From assembly GCF_035181385.1 (NCBI RefSeq), contig NZ_JAXCJK010000001.1:124001-188000 (forward strand): a stretch of DNA of 64,000 nt, in the 5' to 3' direction. Positions 51,974-61,510 of this stretch are shown here, piece after piece. This DNA is from Moraxella sp035181385 (GTDB lineage Bacteria > Pseudomonadota > Gammaproteobacteria > Pseudomonadales > Moraxellaceae). Every line of letters begins with the position of its first letter. The stretch's first letter is position 1. The notes under the pieces are model-generated. The model searched no databases. It saw only the letters and a program-made list of their open reading frames with translations, and was not told the DNA's origin. Position numbers and translations under genes: made by a program.

Positions 51974-54394
51974 ATGCGTATGCCTAAACTTTCAGGTTTT
52001 GTAACCACTTCAATGACGACAGCAATCATCATGGCGATGACAGTGCCTGCGTATGCCAAAACCTTTATTGCCAATGACATTATTTTTGATGGCATTGAGC
52101 GTGTAACCATAGACAGTTTACAACAAAGCATACCAATCCGTGTCGGTCAAACGGTAACTGATGAGACACTTGCTGACAGCATTCGTGCTTTGTATGCAAC
52201 AGAGCACTTTGCTGATGTACAGGCTGATGTCAATGGTGACCGTGTGGTATTTCATGTAACCGAACGCCCAGTAATTGCTGAACTTAATTTTGTGGGTAAT
52301 AAACTCATTCCAAAAGCAGGACTTGAAGAGGGTCTAAAAAATACAGGTCTTTCGGTGGGTAATGTTTTAAAACAATCAACCGTTACCATCATTGAAAATG
52401 AGCTTAAAAACCAATACATCTTGCAAGGTTATTATAATATTGACATTCAAGTTAAGCAGACCAAACTTGATGGCAACCGTGTTAAATTAGACATTGAGTT
52501 TATTGAAGGTAAGGCGGCTCGTGTTGTTGATATCAATATTATTGGTAATCAATATTTTAGTGATGATGACATTAAAGATAAGCTGGCGATTAAAGACAGA
52601 GTGCTTAATCCGCTATCTAAAGCCAATCGTTATAGCCAAGAAAAATTAAATGCAAGTTTAGAATCTTTGCGTGCTTTGTATCTCAATGAGGGCTTTGTAC
52701 GCTTTGCGGTGGATAGTTCAAACCTGTCTATTGATGAAGAAAAAAATAAAGTCTTTGTGGAAATTGCTCTGACTGAAGGTCAAAGATACAGTTTTGGCAA
52801 AATTCAATTCATGGGTGATATCACTTATGGGATTGATGAATTAAATGAGTTGGTTACCTTTAAAGAGGGCGATGGCTATTCACAAAGCAAACTAGAAGCT
52901 GTTACTGCCAGCATCAGCGAAAAATTTGGCGATGATGGCTATTATTATGCACAAATTCGCCCAGTAACACGCATTGATGATGAAACACGCAAGGTGAATA
53001 TTGATTATTATATTGACCCTGTGCGTCCTGTGTATGTGCGTCGTATTAATTTTGGCGGTAATGTTAAAACCAAAGATGAGGTGCTACGCCGTGAGATGCG
53101 TCAGCTAGAAGGAGCATTGGCGTCTAATAAGAAAATTTACCTGTCTCGTATTCGCTTGATGCGTACAGGATTTTTTAAAGATGTCCGAGTGCAAGTCGTT
53201 CCTGTGCCAAACTCACCAGACCAAGTTGATGTGAACTATACTGTTGAAGAACAGCCATCAGGCTCATCAACCATTGCTGCAGGTTACAGCAGATCAGGTG
53301 GCTTAACCTTTCAGTTCGAGTTGTCTCAGTCAAACTTTATGGGCACAGGCAACCGTGTGAATGCTTCGTTTTCTCGTTCAGAAACCCGAGATGTGTATAG
53401 TTTGGGCTTAGTTGATCCTTACTTTACTCAAAATGGCGTATCTCAAAGTTTCAATGCGTATTATCGTAAGACCAAATATGATGCCAAAAATATCAACGGT
53501 TACATACTAAATGCGTACGGAGCCGCTTTACGCTATGGTTATCCTATTGATGAAAATCAGCGATTAAGTGCTGGCATTAATGTGGATAACACAGAAGTGC
53601 AAGGAGGGGCGGGTATGGCAGTCAGCAATGTTAGGCAGTTGCTTAAAGATGGCGGCAAAGTGAATTTTTATAAAAATAATACGGTGTTTAGTCATAACTA
53701 TGTCACTTATGGTGCGACACTTGGTTGGAGCTATTCTAGTATAGATAAGCCTGTGTTCCCAACCAAAGGCATGAGTCATGATGTGGACTTGACCTTGGGC
53801 TTTGGTAAGAGAGGCTATCAAAAGGCGGTTTATACGGGCAATATCTATGTGCCATTTTGGAAAAAGAGCATCATTCGTGGCTATACACGACTAGGCTATG
53901 GCAACAATCTACCATTTTATGAGAATTTCTACGCAGGTGGTTATGGTTCGGTGCGTGGTTATAATCCATCAACTCTAGGCCCTCGTTCACAAAGCTATGC
54001 ATTGGCCAAAGATAATAAACGGTCTGGCCTTGGTGAGAATGTTGGCGGTAATGTACTGACCACTTTTGGGGCAGAGTTGATTTTACCAATGCCATTTAAA
54101 GGTGATTGGAGTGATCAGATTCGTCCTGTTGTTTTCTTTGAGGGTGGTCAGGTTTTCGACACCACTGGTGCTGATAAAGAATCGGTTGACCTAAACGCAT
54201 TGACTGGTACTCAGGGTGCACCTACCAAATACCCATTATTAGAGCAAGATAAAGAGCTTCGTTATTCTATGGGTGTTGGTGCGACATGGTATACGCCAAT
54301 CGGTCCGTTGTCTCTTAGCTATGCCAAGCCAATCAATAGCAAACCTACGGATCAAACCGAAAAATTCCAATTCCAAATTGGCAGTGTGTTTTGA
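51974..54394 (+). CDS. bamA: Outer-membrane assembly factor BamA
   Basis: An 806-residue Omp85-family protein that inserts beta-barrel proteins into the outer membrane. A signal peptide ends near residue 28 (VPAYAK). Five POTRA domains fill about residues 29-430 (FDGIERVTIDSLQQSIPIRV begins the first). The C-terminal barrel includes SVRGYNPSTLGPRS, the VRGF/Y motif of the lid loop, and the chain ends in Phe, the beta-signal. It overlaps lpxD by a TGATG junction. The chaperone gene skp, usually between bamA and lpxD, is absent. Confidence 0.97.
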   Translation: MRMPKLSGFVTTSMTTAIIMAMTVPAYAKTFIANDIIFDGIERVTIDSLQQSIPIRVGQTVTDETLADSIRALYATEHFADVQADVNGDRVVFHVTERPVIAELNFVGNKLIPKAGLEEGLKNTGLSVGNVLKQSTVTIIENELKNQYILQGYYNIDIQVKQTKLDGNRVKLDIEFIEGKAARVVDINIIGNQYFSDDDIKDKLAIKDRVLNPLSKANRYSQEKLNASLESLRALYLNEGFVRFAVDSSNLSIDEEKNKVFVEIALTEGQRYSFGKIQFMGDITYGIDELNELVTFKEGDGYSQSKLEAVTASISEKFGDDGYYYAQIRPVTRIDDETRKVNIDYYIDPVRPVYVRRINFGGNVKTKDEVLRREMRQLEGALASNKKIYLSRIRLMRTGFFKDVRVQVVPVPNSPDQVDVNYTVEEQPSGSSTIAAGYSRSGGLTFQFELSQSNFMGTGNRVNASFSRSETRDVYSLGLVDPYFTQNGVSQSFNAYYRKTKYDAKNINGYILNAYGAALRYGYPIDENQRLSAGINVDNTEVQGGAGMAVSNVRQLLKDGGKVNFYKNNTVFSHNYVTYGATLGWSYSSIDKPVFPTKGMSHDVDLTLGFGKRGYQKAVYTGNIYVPFWKKSIIRGYTRLGYGNNLPFYENFYAGGYGSVRGYNPSTLGPRSQSYALAKDNKRSGLGENVGGNVLTTFGAELILPMPFKGDWSDQIRPVVFFEGGQVFDTTGADKESVDLNALTGTQGAPTKYPLLEQDKELRYSMGVGATWYTPIGPLSLSYAKPINSKPTDQTEKFQFQIGSVF

Positions 54395-55410
54395 TGATAA
54401 AGATTGCTCATTTAATAGATGAGATTGAAAAGATACAGCCTGTACTAAACAAGGCGGTATTTGATAAGTCTGTTTTACACAAATCCGTCAATCATGTGGC
54501 GGATTTGTCAGATGCCAGTGGTGACGCTTTGGCATTTTTAGCATCGCCAAAATATGCCGATGACTTGACCAAGACATCGGCAAGTGTGGTGATTGTGAGC
54601 GAGCGATTTGCTGAGCGTGTCCCAATAGGTATGCTTGCCATCATTGTCAAAGATGCTTATTTGGCCTATGCGTCTGTCAGTGTGTTGTTTGCTCATTCAT
54701 CAATAAAGCATGACATTCACCCATCTGCCATCATTCACCCATCTGCTACGATTGGTGCTGGCGTATCTGTCGGTGCATACACCAGCATTGGCAAAAATGC
54801 ACACATTGGTTCAGGCTGTATCATTGGGCAAGGTGTTGTGATTGAAGATGGTGTGATGATTGGTGATGATTGTTATATAGACCATCATGTAACCATTGCT
54901 CATCATAGCAAACTTGGTGATAAAGTACGCATTCATGCTAATAGTACCATCGGTTCAGAGGGCTTTGGTTTTGCTCCCAACTCAACCAAAGATGGCTTAA
55001 CATGGCAGCGTATTGCTCAGCTTGGGCGAGTTGTCATTGGTGATGATGTGCGAATTGGCAGCAATGTTTGTATTGACCGTGGAGCGGTAGGGGATACAAT
55101 CGTTGGTAGTCATGTTATTATTGATAATTTGGTGCAGATTGCCCATAATGTTCATGTTGGTGCTGGCACAGCGATAGCGGCTAAGGTTGGTATTGCAGGG
55201 AGCACTCATATTGGAAAAAATTGTGTCATTGGTGGCATGGCGGGTATTGCAGGGCATCTTGTCATTGCCGATCATGTAACCATTACCGCCATGACAATGG
55301 TAACAAACCATATTAAAAAATCGGGTAGTTATTCATCAGGGACAACTGCCATGCCATCAGCAGACTGGCGACGAGCAGCAGTAAAATTTCGCCAATCTGG
55401 TGAAAAATAA
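54394..55410 (+). CDS. lpxD: UDP-3-O-acylglucosamine N-acyltransferase
   Basis: A 338-residue left-handed beta-helix enzyme that adds the N-linked hydroxyacyl chain in lipid A synthesis. More than 20 hexapeptide units (I/V-G-x4 pattern, for example IGAGVSVGAYTSIGKN) fill the C-terminal two thirds. The catalytic histidine is in IDNLVQIAHNVHVG. The N-terminal uridine-binding domain includes SGDALAFLASPKYA. The ATG at 54394 shares bases with the bamA TGA (TGATG). Confidence 0.96.
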   Translation: MIKIAHLIDEIEKIQPVLNKAVFDKSVLHKSVNHVADLSDASGDALAFLASPKYADDLTKTSASVVIVSERFAERVPIGMLAIIVKDAYLAYASVSVLFAHSSIKHDIHPSAIIHPSATIGAGVSVGAYTSIGKNAHIGSGCIIGQGVVIEDGVMIGDDCYIDHHVTIAHHSKLGDKVRIHANSTIGSEGFGFAPNSTKDGLTWQRIAQLGRVVIGDDVRIGSNVCIDRGAVGDTIVGSHVIIDNLVQIAHNVHVGAGTAIAAKVGIAGSTHIGKNCVIGGMAGIAGHLVIADHVTITAMTMVTNHIKKSGSYSSGTTAMPSADWRRAAVKFRQSGEK

Positions 55411-55451
55411 ATAGTTTAAATGTATCAGACCATCATTTTTAAGGACAGTTC

Positions 55452-55976
55452 ATGACCAATACCACCATTGATACCGAGCTACTTACCCAAGAGGATTTGG
55501 ACATTTTGGCCAAGCGTGGCGTAAGATTGCCACTAAAATACGATCAAATTAAACATTATCTACCGCACCGCTACCCATTCATGCTGATTGACCGTGTGAC
55601 TGCCTGTTCGCCAAATCAATGGATCACAGGCTATAAAAATATCACGATTAATGAAGAATTATTTAATGGGCATTTTCCTGATAATCCTGTCATGCCAGGT
55701 GTCTTGATGGTTGAAGCAATGGCACAATTGTCTGGCATTTTAGGGTTTATTAGTGCAGGTCAGACTTCTGAAAGTGGCTATTTATATCTGTTTGCTGGAG
55801 TGGATAAAGTACGCTTTAAAAAGCTGGTGAGTACAGGAGATACGCTTGTGATTCGCTCAAAGGCTACTCGCAGTGTGCGTGATATTTATAAATTTGAGTG
55901 TACAGCCCATGTTGATGGTGAGCTGGCTTGTAGTGCCGAGATTATGATCGCTCGTCAAAAAATGACGGACTTATGA
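55452..55976 (+). CDS. fabZ: 3-hydroxyacyl-ACP dehydratase FabZ
   Basis: A 174-residue hot-dog-fold dehydratase of fatty acid synthesis, which also supplies acyl chains next to lipid A genes. YLPHRYPFMLIDRV carries the conserved start, and FNGHFPDNPVMPGVLMVEAMAQ holds the catalytic His and Glu. AGVDKVRFKKLVSTGD is the third block. The N-terminal 30 or so residues, before LKYDQIKHYL, are extra compared with E. coli (151). AAGGA precedes the ATG. Confidence 0.96.
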   Translation: MTNTTIDTELLTQEDLDILAKRGVRLPLKYDQIKHYLPHRYPFMLIDRVTACSPNQWITGYKNITINEELFNGHFPDNPVMPGVLMVEAMAQLSGILGFISAGQTSESGYLYLFAGVDKVRFKKLVSTGDTLVIRSKATRSVRDIYKFECTAHVDGELACSAEIMIARQKMTDL

Positions 55977-56068
55977 GTTAATTGAGATTGCAATAAGCAT
56001 TTAAATAGTAGAATTTTGTTTTTAGTAGTTGTTTGAGGCTGCGAAGGCTGCCTAAGTCTGGGATAAAT

Positions 56069-56842
56069 ATGAAGATTCACCCAACCGCCATCATTGATGA
56101 ATCCGCCATCATTGATGAATCCGCGATTATCGGCCCCTATTGCATTATTGGTAAAAATAGCAAAATCGGTGCGTATACTGTACTAAAAAGCCATGTGATT
56201 GTTGGCGAAAATACCACAATTGGCCAGTATAATGAGATTTATCAATTTGCCAGTGTTGGTGAAAATCCACAGGACTTAAAATATGCAAATGAACCCACTT
56301 ATTTGCAAATTGGTGATCATAACCGCATTCGTGAATCGTGTACAATTCATCGTGGTACAGTACAAGATAATGGTTTGACAAAGATTGGTAATCACAACCT
56401 ATTGATGGTCAATACGCACATTGCACATGATTGTGTGTTGGGTGATTATAATGTTCTTGCAAATAATGTTGGTGTGGCAGGGCATGGCCATATTGGCAAT
56501 CATGTCATCATTGGCGGTCAGTCAGGCATTCATCAGTTTTGTCGCATTGATGATTACAGCATGATTGGTGGGGCAAGTCTGATTGTTAAAGATGTGGCAG
56601 CTTTTACGATGGTTTCGGGCAATCCTGCCAAAACGCATGGTGTCAATAAGGAAGGAATGCGTCGCAAAGGCTGGTCGCCACAGACCATTAAAATGCTTGA
56701 TGAAGCTTATCGTGTGATATTTCGCTTGGGGCTACTTCGTAATGAAGCGTTGATAGAGCTTGAAAAATTACTACCTAACGAACCAAAAATTCAACTATTG
56801 ATTGATTCTGTAAAAAACAGCCAGCGTGGCTTGGTTCGTTAA
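56069..56842 (+). CDS. lpxA: UDP-N-acetylglucosamine acyltransferase
   Basis: A 257-residue left-handed beta-helix enzyme that starts lipid A synthesis by O-acylating UDP-GlcNAc. HPTAII opens the helix, then NEIYQFASVGENPQDLKY, RIRESCTIHRGT and the catalytic histidine in NTHIAHDCVLGD. The C-terminal helical domain ends SQRGLVR. The ATG at 56069 gives the standard N-terminus; the upstream frame to 56033 is not conserved. A perfect 18-bp duplication encodes two identical hexapeptides. lpxB does not follow: a terminator does. Confidence 0.96.
   Translation: MKIHPTAIIDESAIIDESAIIGPYCIIGKNSKIGAYTVLKSHVIVGENTTIGQYNEIYQFASVGENPQDLKYANEPTYLQIGDHNRIRESCTIHRGTVQDNGLTKIGNHNLLMVNTHIAHDCVLGDYNVLANNVGVAGHGHIGNHVIIGGQSGIHQFCRIDDYSMIGGASLIVKDVAAFTMVSGNPAKTHGVNKEGMRRKGWSPQTIKMLDEAYRVIFRLGLLRNEALIELEKLLPNEPKIQLLIDSVKNSQRGLVR
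56087..56122 (+). repeat. Perfect 18-bp tandem duplication in lpxA
   Basis: GCCATCATTGATGAATCC occurs twice back to back (56087-56104 and 56105-56122), coding the same AIIDES hexad. The total number of hexapeptides still matches E. coli LpxA, so the fold need not change. Confidence 0.9.
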
Positions 56843-56864
56843 TTAACTACTTATATACCTTATC

Positions 56865-56909
56865 AAACAAACCCATAACTCCGTGTTATGTGTTTGTTTA
56901 TTTTTATTT
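56865..56909 (+). terminator. Terminator after lpxA
   Basis: AAACAAACCCATAAC (56865-56879) pairs with GTTATGTGTTTGTTT (56885-56899), one mismatch, around a 5-base loop and is followed by a T-rich tail. It marks the end of the envelope cluster. Confidence 0.78.
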
Positions 56910-57058
56910 TCTTGACATTCTTTGTGTAATAAATCAAACTATGCTAGTAACATTATTGCAAGGTTTTAACCGTGTGCAATTTTGTTTTTTCATAAAAGTG
57001 GTATCGTTTGGCATCAATGGTTGTCAATGATGAATAATAAAACAGTTAAGGAGAGTTT

Positions 57059-58567
57059 ATGTCTGCACAACGAGAAAGTTGGTCAGCACGCTCTGGCTTT
57101 ATTTTGGCCGCAATTGGTTCGGCAGTCGGTTTGGGGAATATCTGGCGTTTCCCTTATGTATCCTATGAAAATGGCGGAGGGGCTTTTTTCATTCCGTATT
57201 TAATCGCTTTGATAACAGCAGGTTTTCCGCTGTTGTTTTTGGATTATGCTGTAGGTCAAAAATACCGTGGTGCACCACCAACGGCCTATCGTCGTATGAT
57301 TAAATCAGCCGAGGGCGTGGGCTGGTGGCAAGTACTTGTTTGTACGGTGATTGGTGTCTACTACGCCTCAGTGCTTAGCTGGTCGGGGCAGTACACGCTG
57401 TACGCATTCAGTCAGGCATGGGGTGAGGATACAGAAGCCTTCTTCTTTAACCATTATCTACAAAATGGCACAGGATTAGATTTTACTTTTGTACCAAGCT
57501 TATTTTGGGGCATTATTTTGGTTTGGGCGATTGTGCTGTTCATCATGTATGGCGGCATTCGCAAAGGTATTGAGCTTGCCAACAGGATATTCATTCCACT
57601 ACTTGTGGTAATGTTTGTTGTGATGGTTATCCAAGCGGTACGCCTACCTGGAGCAGCAGAAGGCTTAGACACCTTTTTTACGCCAAATTGGGAAGCAATG
57701 CTTAATCCAAAAGTATGGCTGGCTGCTTATGGTCATGTCTTCTTCTCAATGTCAATCGGCTTTGGCATCATGGTAACTTACTCTTCATACTTAAAGAAAA
57801 ATGCCAATTTGACAGGTTCAGGCTTGGTGGTGGGCTTTGCTAATTCATCATTTGAGATTTTAGCGGGCATTGGTATTTTTTCGGTATTAGGCTTTATGGC
57901 GGTCGCCTCTGGTAAGCCAGTGTCAGAAGTAGTCTCTGGCGGTATCGGCCTTGCATTTGTGGCATTTCCTAAAATTATATCAAGTATGGGTGATGCTGGC
58001 ACGATTATTGGGGTATTATTTTTTGCATCATTGTTTATAGCAGGATTGACCTCAATGGCAAGTATTATTCAAGTGCCAATATCTGCCTTTGAAGATAAAT
58101 TTGGTTGGTCGCATAAAAAAGCAGTTTCTATCATTGGCGGTTTCTCGGCATTGATTTCTGTTGCTTTATTTTCAACCAAAACTGCAATTACTTTTGTGGA
58201 TATCATTGACCACTTTGCCAATAATATTGGTGTTGTGTTTGGTGCAATTTTATCAATTATTTGGGTAACTTGGCTACATCGTGGTTTGCTTGACAAACTG
58301 ATTGCTCATATTAATGGCATTTCGAGTTTTAAAGTTGGTGCAGGTTGGTCATTTGTTTTGACAGTAGTTACACCAATTTCGCTGATCGTAGCATTGGTAC
58401 TTAGTCTAAAATCGCTACTGAGCGAGGGTTATGGTGGCTATGATTTCATCACACAATTGGTATTTGGCTGGGGTGTAGTGGCTGTATTTGCCATTGGAGC
58501 GATGATTTTAACCAAAGTTCAAGGTCATGTCCTGCATAATGAACAAAAGAGAGATTATCATGAATAG
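57059..58567 (+). CDS. NSS-family sodium:amino-acid symporter (MetP-like large subunit)
   Basis: A 502-residue neurotransmitter:sodium symporter homologue. The first helix GFILAAIGSAVGLGNIWRFPY is the sodium/substrate-binding signature, followed by ENGGGAFFIPYLIAL. Ten or more further membrane helices follow. Bacterial members import amino acids with Na+. A very small hydrophobic partner gene overlaps its end, as in the MetPS methionine/alanine importer of corynebacteria, which favours a MetP-type role, though the substrate is inferred. AAGGAGAG precedes the ATG. Confidence 0.9.
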   Translation: MSAQRESWSARSGFILAAIGSAVGLGNIWRFPYVSYENGGGAFFIPYLIALITAGFPLLFLDYAVGQKYRGAPPTAYRRMIKSAEGVGWWQVLVCTVIGVYYASVLSWSGQYTLYAFSQAWGEDTEAFFFNHYLQNGTGLDFTFVPSLFWGIILVWAIVLFIMYGGIRKGIELANRIFIPLLVVMFVVMVIQAVRLPGAAEGLDTFFTPNWEAMLNPKVWLAAYGHVFFSMSIGFGIMVTYSSYLKKNANLTGSGLVVGFANSSFEILAGIGIFSVLGFMAVASGKPVSEVVSGGIGLAFVAFPKIISSMGDAGTIIGVLFFASLFIAGLTSMASIIQVPISAFEDKFGWSHKKAVSIIGGFSALISVALFSTKTAITFVDIIDHFANNIGVVFGAILSIIWVTWLHRGLLDKLIAHINGISSFKVGAGWSFVLTVVTPISLIVALVLSLKSLLSEGYGGYDFITQLVFGWGVVAVFAIGAMILTKVQGHVLHNEQKRDYHE

Positions 58568-58685
58568 TACTGCATTGATTATTATGGTGGTGGCATTGAT
58601 TGCCATTTGGGGTGGATTGATTTTATCTTCCATTCATTTGATTAAAAATCCTGACATTGATATAGATCAAGTGTCTAACGACTGA
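58560..58685 (+). CDS. Small membrane subunit, MetS-like
   Basis: A 41-residue protein: a short N-terminus (MNSTALII), one transmembrane helix (VVALIAIWGGLILSSIHL), and an acidic end (KNPDIDIDQVSND). This size, helix placement and end resemble MetS, the small subunit of methionine/alanine importers of the NSS type. It starts at ATG 58560, overlapping the symporter stop by 8 bp, with AAAGAGAG upstream as a ribosome-binding site. It is followed directly by a terminator, so the pair is the whole transcript. Confidence 0.82.
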   Translation: MNSTALIIMVVALIAIWGGLILSSIHLIKNPDIDIDQVSND

Positions 58686-58695
58686 TTAACAATAC

Positions 58696-58731
58696 AAAAA
58701 AACAAGACCTAAGATTGGGTCTTGTTTTTTT
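58696..58731. terminator. Bidirectional terminator between the symporter operon and lon
   Basis: AAAAAAACAAGACC pairs with GGTCTTGTTTTTTT (58718-58731) around an 8-base loop. T runs occur on both strands, so it can end the symporter operon (plus) and lon (minus). Confidence 0.88.
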
Positions 58732-58755
58732 GTTGGTTGGGTTTTAGTTTTGGTT

Positions 58756-61179
58756 TTAGTTTCTAAGTCCTTGTTCATCTGCTAATATTTTTGGTGCAGG
58801 CTGTAATGGCATCAGTGGTGCAGTTAAAGCGGCCTGCAAGACTTCCTCAATGGTTTCAACAGACTGGATTTTTAGCCCTTCTTTAACATTATCAGGAATT
58901 TCGGTTAAGTCTCGTTCGTTGGACTTTGGTATTAAGACGTGCCGAATGCCTCCACGATGTGCAGCGAGTAGTTTTTCTTTTAGCCCACCAATGCGTAATA
59001 CCTTACCACGCAAGGTTACCTCACCTGTCATAGCAATGTCAGAGCGAATGGCAATGCCTGTGAATGCTGAGACCAAGGCGGTGGTTAAGGCAATACCAGC
59101 AGATGGGCCATCTTTTGGTGTTGCACCTTCTGGCATATGTACATGAATGTCTGTTTCTTTGATTTTATCGTAGGATATGCCAAAACGCTCACCACTAGCT
59201 CGCACCACACTCATTGCTGCACGAATAGATTCCTTCATGACATCACCAAGAGAGCCTGTAAAGATAAGCTCTCCTTTGCCAGACATGGTGGCGGTCTCGA
59301 TGGTGAGTAGTTCGCCACCAACCGAAGTCCATGCCAAACCTGTGATACGACCAATTTCTGGTTCTTTTTCAGCAAGACCGTAGTCAAATGGCTTCACCCC
59401 CAAAAAGTCTGCAATATTTTTATCGGCTATATTAATGGGTTTAATGACCGTGCTTTTTTTAGGCTTGATGCCATAAGTTTCAACTTGTGAGCGTACTGCT
59501 TTACGGCTGATTTTATTAATCTCACGCTCTAAGTTACGCACACCTGCTTCACGCGTATAGTGTCGGATAATACTTGTGATTGCTTCATCGGTGATGTTTA
59601 GCTCATCTTTGTTTAAGCCATTTTGTTCAAGTGCTTTTGGCACAAGATAATTTTGAGCAATTGATAACTTTTCATCTTCGGTGTAGCCAGGTAATCTGAT
59701 GACTTCCATACGATCTAAGAGTGCAGGCGGAATGTTCATGCTGTTTGCAGTACAGATAAACATGACTTCCGATAAATCTAAGTCTAGATCAAGATAATGG
59801 TCATTAAACCCATTGTTTTGTGATGGGTCAAGCACCTCAAGTAATGCACTGGCTGGATCACCACGAAAATCTTGTGCCATCTTATCAATTTCATCAAGCA
59901 AAAACAGCGGATTTTTTACTTCTACTTTGGCGAGGCTTTGTACAATTTTACCAGGCATGGCACCAATATAAGTGCGACGATGTCCACGAATCTCTGCTTC
60001 ATCACGCACACCACCTAATGCCATACGCACAAACTTACGCCCTGTGGCTTTGGCAATTGATTCACCCAATGAAGTTTTGCCGACACCTGGGGGTCCTACC
60101 AAACAAAGAACGGGGCCACGCATTTTTTTAACTCGAGACTGTACCGCCAAGTATTCTAGGATACGGTCTTTAATATCATCTAAACCGTAATGGTCTTTGT
60201 CTAGTGTGCTTTTTGCCTTATTTAGATCAATTGATACTTTGCTTGCCTTATTCCAAGGTGTGTCCAAAATCCATTCAACATAGCCACGCACAACCGATGC
60301 TTCTGATGAATTTGATGGCATTTGTTTGAGTTTTTTAAACTCATTTTCAGCTTTTTTGCGCACCTCTTTAGGTAGGTTTGCCTCTTTTAGGCGTTTTTCA
60401 AGTTCGCCATCTTCTTCGTCTGCACCGTCGTTCAAATCAGAAAGTTCTGATTTGATTGCTTTCATTTTTTCGTTTAAAAAGTATTCTCTTTGATTACTCT
60501 CCATTTGTTTGCGTACAGCGTCTTGTAGTTCATTTTCAATACTGCGTTCTGCTTTATTGTGAGTAAAAAATTCTGTCAGGGCTGTATAATATGCCATGAT
60601 GTCATCATTTTCTAGAATATTTTGTTTGTCTTCTAATTTTATTGATACTCGTGTTGCAATAAAATAAATCAGTTCAAGTAAATCATCGATACGATTGGCA
60701 ACACGAATGATTTCACGAGCATTTCTAAGAGAAGTTTCGGCATAATCAGCGAAGAATTCTAGCAGTACTGTCTGGTGAGCTTTGCTTTCATCGGCTGATA
60801 GAGGATTGGTGATTGGTGATTTTTGAGAAGTGGCAATCAGTGCATCATCAATTGTGTCAATTTTGGCACGATACAGACCTTCAATCAAAACTTTGAGGCA
60901 GTTATCATCGTTGTCATGTGGCATGGTGCTGATGATGCGACAAACCGTGCCATAATCGTACAGGTTGCTAATTTCAATATCTTCTGACAGTGAATCTTTT
61001 TGTGAGACAACTAAAATTTTTTCATTAAAATTATCTTGAGCATTTTTAATGGCGGCGATTGACTGCTCACGCCCCACAAATAGTGCAATTTGCATATGTG
61101 GATATACTACGACATCACGCACGGCAAGTAGTGGTAGGGTGGTAAAATTGTCAAAATCATCTAGGGCTTCAGTGGTCAT
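58756..61179 (-). CDS. lon: ATP-dependent protease Lon
   Basis: An 807-residue AAA+ serine protease (784 in E. coli) that degrades misfolded and regulatory proteins. Order: N-terminal LON domain (LPLLAVRDVVVYPHMQIALF), coiled linker, Walker A GPPGVGKTSLGESIA, Walker B FLLDEIDK, and the protease domain with the catalytic Ser in PKDGPSAGIALT near residue 692 and the Lys in GGLKEKLLAAHRGG. AAAGGAGT precedes the ATG. clpX is not upstream as it is in E. coli. A sigma-32-like promoter may lie upstream. Confidence 0.97.
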   Translation of the reverse strand: MTTEALDDFDNFTTLPLLAVRDVVVYPHMQIALFVGREQSIAAIKNAQDNFNEKILVVSQKDSLSEDIEISNLYDYGTVCRIISTMPHDNDDNCLKVLIEGLYRAKIDTIDDALIATSQKSPITNPLSADESKAHQTVLLEFFADYAETSLRNAREIIRVANRIDDLLELIYFIATRVSIKLEDKQNILENDDIMAYYTALTEFFTHNKAERSIENELQDAVRKQMESNQREYFLNEKMKAIKSELSDLNDGADEEDGELEKRLKEANLPKEVRKKAENEFKKLKQMPSNSSEASVVRGYVEWILDTPWNKASKVSIDLNKAKSTLDKDHYGLDDIKDRILEYLAVQSRVKKMRGPVLCLVGPPGVGKTSLGESIAKATGRKFVRMALGGVRDEAEIRGHRRTYIGAMPGKIVQSLAKVEVKNPLFLLDEIDKMAQDFRGDPASALLEVLDPSQNNGFNDHYLDLDLDLSEVMFICTANSMNIPPALLDRMEVIRLPGYTEDEKLSIAQNYLVPKALEQNGLNKDELNITDEAITSIIRHYTREAGVRNLEREINKISRKAVRSQVETYGIKPKKSTVIKPINIADKNIADFLGVKPFDYGLAEKEPEIGRITGLAWTSVGGELLTIETATMSGKGELIFTGSLGDVMKESIRAAMSVVRASGERFGISYDKIKETDIHVHMPEGATPKDGPSAGIALTTALVSAFTGIAIRSDIAMTGEVTLRGKVLRIGGLKEKLLAAHRGGIRHVLIPKSNERDLTEIPDNVKEGLKIQSVETIEEVLQAALTAPLMPLQPAPKILADEQGLRN

Positions 61180-61216
61180 GAAGTACTCCTTTTTAAGTTA
61201 TTTTTTGTGTGAATGG

Positions 61217-61245
61217 TTTATGGTGGTACTTTAAAAAAATGCAAG
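61217..61245 (-). promoter_or_regulatory. Possible heat-shock (sigma-32-like) promoter of lon
   Basis: On the minus strand CTTGCAT (61245-61239) and CCACCATAAA (61226-61217) are 12 bp apart, resembling the CTTGAAA / CCCCATNT pattern of sigma-32 with several mismatches. It lies about 38 bp before the lon ATG. The 331-bp gap 61180-61510 contains no gene. Confidence 0.3.
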
Positions 61246-61510
61246 TCTTATGGGTGATTTTTATGCAAAATCATTAGCAAATAAGAGTGATGCCAGATTG
61301 CCTGTCTTTACTCTTTTATTAAAAATAATTAAAAAATTTGTATTTCTTTTTTATTTGCTTGATGATATTTTGCTGCTATTGTTGATTTATGGCATTGGTT
61401 TAAATTGATTTATTTTATAGTTTATTGATTTTAAATGTTTTTTTAAGTTAAATTTTGATTAAAAAATCATTTATAATGACGCAAATTTTTTTATAACTTT
61501 TGAGAGATTT

